7,180 nucleotides of DNA from Lachnospiraceae bacterium UBA1718 (GTDB lineage: Bacteria; Bacillota; Clostridia; Lachnospirales; Lachnospiraceae). Under the pieces are notes generated by a model. The model was not told the DNA's origin. It ran no database searches and worked only from the letters and a program-made list of their open reading frames with translations. The stretch is taken from NCBI GenBank assembly GCA_002317245.1, contig DCIU01000129.1, forward strand, positions 2,640-9,819. The letters are read 5' to 3'. Positions 1 through 5,648 of the stretch are shown here, piece after piece. A program made the translations under genes and the position numbers. The stretch's first letter is position 1, and each line of letters starts with the position of its first letter.

Positions 1-23
1 TTATGTAGTCTAGAGGATTAGTG

Positions 24-2075
24 ATGAAGAACAGAGTTAAGACTAAAGGCGGATTAAGAACATACAGATTAGTAACTATTTATCTTGGAGTATTAATGCT
101 CTTCGTAGTAGTTGCCATGCTTATGATAGACTATCGTGCAGGACTCGTAATGGCAGCATTTACAGCAGTTTATATTGTGGTTAATGCTATTCTGCTTACA
201 CATAATAAACCTATCATTATGAATGAACTGGTCAGCTTCGCCACAGAGTATGGACAGATACAGAGGAAGCTCTTAAGAGAGCTTGAACTTCCATATGTAC
301 TCCTGGATGAGAACTGCAAGATTATGTGGATGAATAAAGCCTTCGAGCAGCTGACACACAAGTCTAAGGGGTACAATAAGTCAATCGCATCAATTTTTCC
401 AGAGATGGTTAAGGAGAAACTCCCTGGGGAGATGGATGAGACAAGCTTCTCCATAAACTATGAAGACAGAGACTTCCAGGCTAAGTGCCACAGAGTATCC
501 CTTAAGGAGATGGCACAGAATAGCGATATTCTTAAAGAGGATGAGGACTATAATGGCTATCTCATCGCAGTATACCTCTTCGATGAGACTGCTCTTAAGA
601 TTGCCTTAAGAGAGAATGATGACCAGTCATTAGCAGTAGCACTCCTGTATCTGGACAATTATGATGAGGCTCTTGAGTCGGTTGAAGAAGTACGTAGATC
701 ACTTCTTACAGCCCTTATTGATAGAAAGGTTAACAAGTACATTTCGTCGCTTGATGGTATTGCCAAGAAGATTGAGAAGGATAAGTTCTTAATTATTCTT
801 CGTAAGAAGTCTGTAGCCCAGCTTCAGGAGAACAGATTCGACCTCTTAGAGGAGGTTAAGACCGTTAACATCGGTAATGAGATGGCAGTAACTATTTCGA
901 TTGGTGTTGGTCTTGATGGACTCACATATTCACAGAATTACGAGTTTGCCAGAACAGCTATTGATCTTGCTCTTGGACGTGGTGGTGATCAGGCTGTTGT
1001 TAAGCAGGCAGATCAGATTACCTACTATGGTGGTAAGAGCCAGCAGGTTGAGAAGAATACACGTGTTAAGGCCAGAGTTAAGGCCCATGCACTTCGTGAG
1101 ATTATTGCGGCTAAGGACAGAGTTATTATCATGGGACACCGTAATGGCGATGTAGACAGCTTCGGTGCTTCAGTTGGTATATACCGTATTGCAAGATCTC
1201 TTGATAGGAAGGCTCACATTGTTCTTAATGATGTTAGTTCTTCAGTACAGCCAATGGTTGACCTCTTCGTTAATCAGGATGATGTGGATGAGGACATGAT
1301 CATTACATCAGAACAGGCAATGGATCTGGCAGGCGGCGGTTCAGTGCTTGTAGTTGTGGATGTTAATAAGCCAAGTATTACGGAATGTCCAGAGCTCCTT
1401 AGAATGTGTAAGTCAATCGTTGTACTTGATCACCACAGACAGGGAACAGAGACTATTGAGAATGCTACATTATCATACGTTGAGGCCTATGCTTCATCAG
1501 CCTGTGAGATGGTAGCAGAGATTCTTCAGTACATTACAGACGGAATTAAGATTAAGGCCAATGAGGCTGACTGTCTCTATTCCGGAATGATGATAGATAC
1601 TAATAACTTCATGACTAAGACAGGTGTACGTACCTTCGAGGCAGCTGCATACCTTCGTAGAGCAGGTGCTGATGTTACAAGAGTACGTAAGCTCTTCAGG
1701 GATGATGTTAATGAGTATAGAGCTAAGGCTGATGCAGTAAGACAGGCCGAGGTATACAGAGGCGCATATGCCTTCAGCAGATGCCTGGCAGGATCAGAGG
1801 TGCAGAATCCTACAATTATTGGTGCACAGGCTGCCAACGAGCTTCTTAATATCCGTGGTATTAAGGCAAGCTTCGTATTCACTGACTATCAGGATATGGT
1901 TCATATCAGTGCCAGATCAATTGATGAGGTTAATGTACAGGTTATTATGGAGAGACTTGGTGGTGGTGGCCATATGAATGTGGCAGCATGTCAGCTTGAG
2001 AATATCTCAATTGATGATGCCCAGGCTTCACTTCGCAGTTTGCTTGATAAGATGATAGAAGAGGGAGACTTATAA
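24..2075 (+). CDS. gdpP: GdpP/YybT-type c-di-AMP phosphodiesterase (DHH-DHHA1)
   Basis: Membrane-anchored phosphodiesterase expected to hydrolyse cyclic di-AMP to pApA, and so to influence potassium and osmotic balance and cell-wall homeostasis. Numbered from the ATG at 24, it has two N-terminal membrane helices (about 15-36 and 39-60), a PAS-like domain (about 80-195), a degenerate GGDEF domain without the GGDEF signature (about 200-340), then DHH and DHHA1 domains. The metal-site motifs are intact: MGHRNGDVDSFGA from 370, VVVDVNKP, DHH at 469-471, and GGGGHMNVAA from 646. At 683 residues it is slightly longer than the Bacillus protein (about 660). A GTG at 21 is in frame, but GAGG at 13-16 lies 7 bases before the ATG and only 4 before the GTG, so ATG is preferred. 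rplI follows after 24 bases. Bases 1-20 are too short to identify the upstream gene. Confidence 0.95.
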   Translation: MKNRVKTKGGLRTYRLVTIYLGVLMLFVVVAMLMIDYRAGLVMAAFTAVYIVVNAILLTHNKPIIMNELVSFATEYGQIQRKLLRELELPYVLLDENCKIMWMNKAFEQLTHKSKGYNKSIASIFPEMVKEKLPGEMDETSFSINYEDRDFQAKCHRVSLKEMAQNSDILKEDEDYNGYLIAVYLFDETALKIALRENDDQSLAVALLYLDNYDEALESVEEVRRSLLTALIDRKVNKYISSLDGIAKKIEKDKFLIILRKKSVAQLQENRFDLLEEVKTVNIGNEMAVTISIGVGLDGLTYSQNYEFARTAIDLALGRGGDQAVVKQADQITYYGGKSQQVEKNTRVKARVKAHALREIIAAKDRVIIMGHRNGDVDSFGASVGIYRIARSLDRKAHIVLNDVSSSVQPMVDLFVNQDDVDEDMIITSEQAMDLAGGGSVLVVVDVNKPSITECPELLRMCKSIVVLDHHRQGTETIENATLSYVEAYASSACEMVAEILQYITDGIKIKANEADCLYSGMMIDTNNFMTKTGVRTFEAAAYLRRAGADVTRVRKLFRDDVNEYRAKADAVRQAEVYRGAYAFSRCLAGSEVQNPTIIGAQAANELLNIRGIKASFVFTDYQDMVHISARSIDEVNVQVIMERLGGGGHMNVAACQLENISIDDAQASLRSLLDKMIEEGDL

Positions 2076-2099
2076 TCCCTTAACATATGGAGGTTTTCG

Positions 2100-2549
2100 A
2101 TGAAAGTAATTTTATTACAGGACGTTAAGGCCCTTGGTAAGAAGGGTGAGATCGTTGAAGTAAGTGATGGATACGCTCGTAACGCACTGCTTCCTAAGAA
2201 GCTTGGCCTAGAGGCTAATAATAAGAACCTTAATGATCTTAAGCTTCAGAATGCTAATAAGGAGAAGGTTGCTGCAGAGCAGTTAGCTGATGCTAAGGCC
2301 TTCGCTGAAGAACTTAAGAGCAAGGAGATCCTTGTATATATTAAGGGCGGTGAAGGTGGTAAGACCTTCGGCTCAGTATCCAGCAAGGAGATTGCGGCTG
2401 CCTTCAAGGCACAGTGCGGCGTAGATATTGATAAGAAGAAGATTCAGCTCGAAGAGAGCATTAAGTCTTTCGGTGTATATGATGTTAAGGTTAAGCTCCA
2501 TCCACAGGTAATGGGCAACCTTAAGGTTAAGGTTCAGGAACAGAAATAG
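2100..2549 (+). CDS. rplI: 50S ribosomal protein bL9
   Basis: Large-subunit ribosomal protein bL9, which binds 23S rRNA near the L1 stalk and helps maintain reading-frame fidelity. The 149-residue length matches the family (about 147-149). The N-terminal RNA-binding domain opens with MKVILLQDVKALGKKGE and continues with VSDGYARNALLPKKLG (about 21-36), the bL9 signature. A charged connecting helix (about 40-75) follows, then the C-terminal domain with GGKTFGSVSSKEIA (about 86-99). GGAGG at 2089-2093 lies 6 bases before the ATG. The gene sits between gdpP and dnaB, the usual Firmicutes order, and its stop codon is only 7 bases from the dnaB start, indicating co-transcription. Confidence 0.98.
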   Translation: MKVILLQDVKALGKKGEIVEVSDGYARNALLPKKLGLEANNKNLNDLKLQNANKEKVAAEQLADAKAFAEELKSKEILVYIKGGEGGKTFGSVSSKEIAAAFKAQCGVDIDKKKIQLEESIKSFGVYDVKVKLHPQVMGNLKVKVQEQK

Positions 2550-2556
2550 AGGTTTT

Positions 2557-3909
2557 ATGGCTGAAGAGTCAATCCTTAAAAGGGTATTACCTAATAGCAT
2601 AGAGGCAGAGCAGGCCGTTATTGGTTCAATGCTTATTGACAGCGAGGCTATAGTTGTTGCGTCGGAAATAGTTAATCCTGATGATTTCTATAACAAGCAG
2701 TATGGAATTATCTATGAGGCAATGATAGAGCTTAATCGTGAGCGTAAGTCAGTAGACTTCATCACATTGTCAGACAGACTGAAGGAGAAGGAAGTTCCTG
2801 CAGAGGTAGTCAGCATTGAGTCCTTAAGGGATATTGTAACTGCAGTACCTACGTCTGCTAATATCAGATATTATGCTGGTATTGTGTCAGAGAAGGCACT
2901 TCTTCGCAGACTGATAAGAGCAGCAGGTGAGATAGAGAATTCCTGCTATGACGGCAAGGAGAACATTGAGTATATTCTGAATGAGACGGAGTCTAAGATA
3001 TTCAATCTTGTACAGCGAAGGAATACTGAAGGCTTTGAGCCAATGCAGGATGTAGTCATTAGAACAATGAAGGGAATTGAGGCTGCATACAAGGCTGGGG
3101 GCAGTGTTACAGGTATCTCAACAGGCTTCCTTGATCTTGATTATATGACATCAGGATTACACGGTTCTGAGCTTATTCTTATAGCAGCAAGACCTGCTAT
3201 GGGTAAGACAGCCTTCGTACTAAATATTGCACAGAATATGGCTGTTAAGAATAAGAAGAATGTAGCTATATTCTCTCTCGAGATGGGTAAGGAGCAGCTG
3301 GTAAGCCGTCTCTTTGCACTTGAAGCCAATGTAGAGGCAGGCCATCTTCGTAATGGTAGACTGAATGATGATGAGTGGACTAAGTTAGCTGAGGCCAGCT
3401 ATGTCTTAGGCGATTCCACACTGATAATAGATGATACACCAGGTATTACAGTACAGAACCTTAGAAGTAAGTGCAGGAAGTACAAGCTTGAGCATGGTCT
3501 TGATGTAATTATCATCGACTACCTTCAGCTGATGTCGGGTTCAGGCAGAACAGATTCGAGACAGCAGGAGATATCAGAGATCTCAAGATCTCTTAAGCTT
3601 CTTGCCAGAGAGCTTGATATTCCAGTTATCGCCCTGTCGCAGTTATCCCGTGCGGTAGAGAGCAGACCTGATAAGAGACCTATGATGTCTGACTTACGAG
3701 AGTCTGGAGCTATCGAGCAGGATGCCGACGTTGTAATGTTTATCTACAGAGATGATTACTATAATCCTAATACAGAGCGTAAGAATATCTCTGAGATCAT
3801 TATTGGTAAGCAGAGATCAGGTCCTACTGGAACAGTAGAGCTTGTATGGATGCCTGAATACACAAGATTCGGCAATATTGAGAAGCGTAAGCGATACGAT
3901 AATGAATAG
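2557..3909 (+). CDS. dnaB: Replicative DNA helicase DnaB (DnaC in Bacillus nomenclature)
   Basis: Hexameric helicase that unwinds DNA at the replication fork and works with primase DnaG. The 450-residue protein has the N-terminal DnaB domain (about 10-115), a linker, then the RecA-like ATPase. Visible motifs are Walker A ARPAMGKTA (211-219, Lys217), SLEM (240-243), Walker B VIIIDYLQL (317-325), SQLSR (361-365), LRESGAIEQDAD (380-391) and GKQRSGPTG (417-425), which carries the probable arginine finger. No intein interrupts it, although DnaB is a frequent intein host. The ribosome binding site AGAGG (2548-2552) overlaps the rplI stop codon and is only 4 bases from the ATG, so initiation is probably coupled to rplI translation. 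It is the last gene before the terminator at 3935-3970. Confidence 0.98.
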   Translation: MAEESILKRVLPNSIEAEQAVIGSMLIDSEAIVVASEIVNPDDFYNKQYGIIYEAMIELNRERKSVDFITLSDRLKEKEVPAEVVSIESLRDIVTAVPTSANIRYYAGIVSEKALLRRLIRAAGEIENSCYDGKENIEYILNETESKIFNLVQRRNTEGFEPMQDVVIRTMKGIEAAYKAGGSVTGISTGFLDLDYMTSGLHGSELILIAARPAMGKTAFVLNIAQNMAVKNKKNVAIFSLEMGKEQLVSRLFALEANVEAGHLRNGRLNDDEWTKLAEASYVLGDSTLIIDDTPGITVQNLRSKCRKYKLEHGLDVIIIDYLQLMSGSGRTDSRQQEISEISRSLKLLARELDIPVIALSQLSRAVESRPDKRPMMSDLRESGAIEQDADVVMFIYRDDYYNPNTERKNISEIIIGKQRSGPTGTVELVWMPEYTRFGNIEKRKRYDNE

Positions 3910-3934
3910 AAGTCAGTATAAGGTTACGGGCAAT

Positions 3935-3970
3935 AAAAAAGACAGGATGATAATCATCCTGTCTCTTTTT
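3935..3970. terminator. Bidirectional intrinsic terminator between dnaB and the ferredoxin gene
   Basis: A perfect inverted repeat at 3941-3963 (11-base arms starting GACAGGATG, one central base; realistically a 9-bp stem with a 5-base loop) is preceded by six A (3935-3940) and followed by TCTTTTT ending at 3970. Read rightward it ends the gdpP-rplI-dnaB transcript. Read leftward the A-tract becomes a U-tract and ends the ferredoxin transcript. It lies 31 bases after the dnaB stop and 27 bases past the ferredoxin stop. Confidence 0.92.
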
Positions 3971-3989
3971 ATTCTGTCATGCGGGCTAA

Positions 3990-4160
3990 TTAAGCCTCTG
4001 CGATAGCGCCTACTGGGCACTGTCCTGCGCAAGAACCGCAATCGATGCAAGAATCAGCATTGATCTCGAACTTGCCATCACCTGCTGAGATAGCGCCTAC
4101 TGGGCACTGTCCTTCACAAGAACCACAGCTAATGCATGAATCACCAATACAATATGCCAT
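3990..4160 (-). CDS. Clostridial-type 2[4Fe-4S] ferredoxin, 56 residues
   Basis: Small soluble low-potential electron carrier. The product has two cysteine motifs, Cys9-x2-Cys12-x2-Cys15-x3-Cys19-Pro and Cys38-x2-Cys41-x2-Cys44-x3-Cys48-Pro. Each cluster takes three cysteines from one motif and the last from the other, as in classic clostridial ferredoxins of about 55 residues. A ninth cysteine lies at position 4 (MAYCIG), where a hydrophobic residue is usual. AAGGAGG (4169-4175 on the minus strand) is 8 bases before the ATG, an excellent match. The gene follows pflA by 91 bases and probably has its own promoter. Its proximity to pflA suggests, but does not prove, that it supplies electrons to the radical-SAM activating enzyme; it could equally serve general fermentative redox reactions. 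The two halves share a 25-base identical DNA repeat. Confidence 0.96.
   Translation of the reverse strand: MAYCIGDSCISCGSCEGQCPVGAISAGDGKFEINADSCIDCGSCAGQCPVGAIAEA
4002..4113 (-). repeat. Identical 25-base direct repeat inside the ferredoxin gene
   Basis: Positions 4002-4026 and 4089-4113 are identical on reading, 87 bases (29 codons) apart and in the same frame. Each copy encodes the GQCPVGAI segment that ends one half of the protein. The ancient two-fold repeat of ferredoxins is normally visible only at protein level, so base-for-base identity over 25 positions suggests recent gene conversion or strong codon constraint. Confidence 0.9.
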
Positions 4161-4203
4161 AATATTTTCCTCCTTATAGTTTAATAGCTACTAAACACAA
4201 GTT

Positions 4204-4232
4204 ATTGTAATACATTCTATTATGTAAAACAA
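4204..4232 (-). promoter_or_regulatory. Probable sigma-A promoter for the ferredoxin gene
   Basis: On the minus strand, TTGTTT (4232-4227) and TACAAT (4209-4204) are separated by exactly 17 bases. The -10 box matches the consensus at 5 of 6 positions and the -35 box at 3 of 6. Transcription would start near 4197, giving a leader of about 35-40 bases containing AAGGAGG. A small inverted repeat, TACAT-6-ATGTA (4211-4226), fills the spacer and could be an operator, but it is short. The surrounding DNA is AT-rich, so a chance match is possible. Confidence 0.55.
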
Positions 4233-4251
4233 GTTTTTTCTGCTCAAATAC

Positions 4252-5004
4252 TTAAGCTAATTCAGCTCTGCGTCGCTTGATTCCAGCAAGAATAACCTGC
4301 TTCTTCTCAAGTGCGACCGACTTATCCATAGGTGGAACATCCTTAAGAACATAGTCTATTCCAAGATTATCATACTTAGGCTTAGCCATATCATGATATG
4401 GAAGAACGTCAAGAACCTTAACTGACTTAAGACCTCCAATGAAGTAACCAAGCTTATCAAGGTAGACATCGTCATCTGTAATACCAGGTACCACAACGTG
4501 TCTGATCCATGTCTCAACTCCAAGCTCGGATAGAAGCTCAGCGAAGGCTAAGATGCCATCGTTAGGCTGCTTGGTAAGCTCAAGATGCTTCTCTGGATCT
4601 ATATGCTTAATATCAAGCATAACAAGGTCTGTAAGCTTGAGAAGCTCCTTTAACTTGGTATTATAAGCTTCATTTGCTGGCTTGTATGTAATACCGGAAG
4701 TATCAATACAGGTATGTATTTTCTCCTTCTTAGCCAAAGTGAATAATTCGAGTAAGAAATCAATCTGAAGGAGTGGTTCGCCACCTGTAACTGTAATTCC
4801 ACCACCTGTATAGAAGCCCTCATTTCTCTTATACTGTTCGATAATATAGGAAGCTTCCATTTCCTCTCCAGCATTTACTGGCCAGGTATCAGGATTGTGG
4901 CAATACTGACATCTCATAGGACATCCCTGACAAAAGACTACATATCGTACTCCGGGACCATCAACGGTACCGAAGCTCTGTAATGAATGAATACGACCCT
5001 TCAT
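4252..5004 (-). CDS. pflA: Pyruvate formate-lyase activating enzyme (radical SAM)
   Basis: Radical-SAM enzyme that uses a [4Fe-4S] cluster and S-adenosylmethionine to abstract hydrogen from the PFL glycine and create the glycyl radical. The 250-residue product is close to E. coli PflA (246). It begins with GTVDGPGVRYVVF (about 12-24), followed by the cluster motif Cys28-x3-Cys32-x2-Cys35 in GCPMRCQYCHNPDTW, GGGITVTGGEP (67-77), the SAM-binding region, and HVVVPGITDD further on. Cys25 is an extra cysteine before the motif. GGAGA (5011-5015 on the minus strand) is 6 bases before the ATG. The gene is downstream of the split PFL genes in the same direction, so it is the obvious activase for them. 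A hairpin at 5039-5066 separates it from the radical-subunit gene and may lower its expression relative to PFL, which fits a catalyst needed in smaller amounts. Confidence 0.96.
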   Translation of the reverse strand: MKGRIHSLQSFGTVDGPGVRYVVFCQGCPMRCQYCHNPDTWPVNAGEEMEASYIIEQYKRNEGFYTGGGITVTGGEPLLQIDFLLELFTLAKKEKIHTCIDTSGITYKPANEAYNTKLKELLKLTDLVMLDIKHIDPEKHLELTKQPNDGILAFAELLSELGVETWIRHVVVPGITDDDVYLDKLGYFIGGLKSVKVLDVLPYHDMAKPKYDNLGIDYVLKDVPPMDKSVALEKKQVILAGIKRRRAELA

Positions 5005-5038
5005 ATATGTTCTCCAAACTTACGAATTAATAATGTGT

Positions 5039-5066
5039 AAAAGGGCCAGTGCAAGCACCGACCCTT
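5039..5066 (-). terminator. Hairpin terminator or attenuator between radical subunit and pflA
   Basis: On the minus strand the RNA forms AAGGGUCGGUG, a CUUG loop, then CACUGGCCCUU: 11 paired positions including two G-U wobbles, followed by a short run so that UUUU covers 5042-5039. The wobbles become C-A mismatches on the plus strand, so the structure belongs to the minus-strand transcript. The U-run is short, so partial termination with read-through into pflA is more likely than a complete stop. Confidence 0.6.
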
Positions 5067-5067
5067 A

Positions 5068-5091
5068 ATAACATTTAACTTAAATAGTTAT
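5068..5091. repeat. AT-rich imperfect palindrome upstream of pflA
   Basis: ATAAC-ATTTAA-C-TTAAAT-A-GTTAT: an 11-base inverted repeat with one unpaired base. It lies between the stop codon of the radical-subunit gene (5109) and the hairpin at 5041-5066. It could be a DNA operator for pflA or a weak RNA stem. I do not recognise it as a known binding site, and AT-rich spacers produce such repeats by chance. Confidence 0.35.
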
Positions 5092-5108
5092 CTGTCTATT
5101 CCTCAGAA

Positions 5109-5351
5109 TTAGATTGCTGAATGGAATGTTCTTGAGATAACGTCTGCCTGCTGCTCTGGTGTAAGCTTAACGAAGTTTACTGCGTAACCAGAAACACGGA
5201 TTGTTAACTGTGGATAGTTCTCTGGATGAGCCTGAGCGTCAAGAAGAGTATCTCTGTTAAGTACGTTAACGTTAAGGTGATGTCCACCCTTTGTTGCATA
5301 TCCATCTAATAAGTTAACAAGATTGTCAACCTGTGCTGATGCTGCTGCCAT
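5109..5351 (-). CDS. Stand-alone glycyl-radical domain, probable second subunit of a split PFL (GrcA/YfiD-like)
   Basis: This 80-residue protein is the C-terminal domain of pyruvate formate-lyase as a separate gene. After a short new N-terminus (MAAASAQVD) it runs colinearly with the end of ordinary PFL: NLVNLLDGY (10-18), GGHHLNVNVLNRDTLLDA (22-39), HPENYPQLTIRVSGYAVNF (42-60) and DVISRTF (70-76). Gly55 in RVSGY corresponds to the radical glycine (Gly734 in E. coli PFL). AGGAGG (5360-5365 on the minus strand) lies 8 bases before the ATG. E. coli GrcA/YfiD (127 residues) is a similar free domain, but there it is a spare for an intact PFL; here the neighbouring PFL lacks this domain, so this gene is probably obligatory. 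The gene starts 19 bases after the small cysteine gene ends. It is the substrate expected for PflA. Confidence 0.93.
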   Translation of the reverse strand: MAAASAQVDNLVNLLDGYATKGGHHLNVNVLNRDTLLDAQAHPENYPQLTIRVSGYAVNFVKLTPEQQADVISRTFHSAI

Positions 5352-5370
5352 AATTATTTCCTCCTAAATT

Positions 5371-5574
5371 CTACTGATAATCATCAAGTCCCTGATGAAG
5401 TGTTGGAACGCTGCATGCAAGAGGAGTACGAGAGCAATCTGTACATCCCATTGTTTCAACTTCCTTGACATCATCTGCACTGTCGTCTGTATAGACGTTT
5501 ACATGTCCAACTCCCTTAGTCATACCTGAGTCAAGCTGGTTAATCAGATCATTAATCATTTCTGTCTCATTCAT
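5371..5574 (-). CDS. Small Cys-containing paralogue of the radical-domain N-terminus, function unknown
   Basis: I do not recognise this 67-residue protein as a named family. Residues 8-27 (NDLINQLDSGMTKGVGHVNV) align without gaps with residues 9-28 of the adjacent radical subunit, with 10 of 20 identical, including LD, TKG, His and NV. After that the similarity ends: there is no RVSGY loop. The rest is an acidic linker (about 30-41) and a tail with Cys44-x2-Cys47, Cys54 and His60 (MGCTDCSRTPLACSVPTLHQG), able in principle to bind a metal or form disulfides. Start choice: AGAGGA ends at 5583, 8 bases before this ATG but only 2 before another in-frame ATG at 5580, so the later start is favoured (69 residues otherwise). 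It lies between PFL core and radical subunit on the same strand. Possible roles, all inferred: placeholder for the radical domain, assembly or redox regulator, or decaying duplicate. Confidence 0.8.
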   Translation of the reverse strand: MNETEMINDLINQLDSGMTKGVGHVNVYTDDSADDVKEVETMGCTDCSRTPLACSVPTLHQGLDDYQ

Positions 5575-5580
5575 CTGCAT

Positions 5581-5588
5581 CGTCCTCT
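5581..5588 (-). promoter_or_regulatory. Ribosome binding site deciding the start of the Cys-containing small gene
   Basis: Minus-strand AAAGAGGACG precedes two in-frame ATGs. The first (5580-5578) is only 2 bases after AGAGGA, too close for efficient initiation. The second (5574-5572) is 8 bases away, the same spacing as in the radical-subunit and ferredoxin genes. Confidence 0.6.
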
Positions 5589-5599
5589 TTCTTTTTATC

Positions 5600-5626
5600 C
5601 ACGAGGCCTGCCAGGCAAGCCTCGTG
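5600..5626 (-). other. Strong intercistronic RNA hairpin without U-tract
   Basis: The minus-strand RNA can fold into a 12-bp stem, CACGAGGCUUGC with GCAGGCCUCGUG, around a 3-base loop. One U-G wobble is a mismatch on the plus strand, so the structure fits the minus-strand transcript. It begins 22 bases after the PFL core stop codon and ends 12 bases before the AGAGGA of the small gene. What follows is GAUAAAAAG, not a U-run, so it is not a standard terminator. It more likely protects the 3' end of the core message or marks a processing site that sets subunit ratios. Confidence 0.7.
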
Positions 5627-5648
5627 AAGCATTAACTGTTAGTTTAAA

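Noticed and set aside
1..20. Tail of an upstream gene before gdpP
   Set aside because: All three forward frames close within 21 bases, and so few residues are visible that no gene can be identified.
901..1155. Short alternative-frame and antisense reading frames within gdpP, rplI, dnaB and pflA
   Set aside because: They are low-complexity, Leu/Arg/Ser-rich translations of well-identified genes in other frames.
3171..3240. Intein at the DnaB Walker A site
   Set aside because: DnaB is a common intein host, but the motif ARPAMGKTAF is continuous and the protein has normal length.
4236..4256. Possible terminator after pflA (short stem GCUUAA-GUAU-UUGAGC on the minus strand)
   Set aside because: The stem is only 6 bp with a wobble, overlaps the stop codon and is followed by A residues, not U.
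5015..5060. Possible pflA promoter (TTGCAC with TATTAA at 16-base spacing)
   Set aside because: The -10 match is weak and the -35 falls inside the hairpin at 5041-5066. It is not convincing without transcript-start data.
5595..5648. Stop-codon read-through producing a fused PFL
   Set aside because: After the core TAA the frame adds only 17 residues, through the hairpin, before another TAA (5597-5595), and a TGA follows at 5573-5571.
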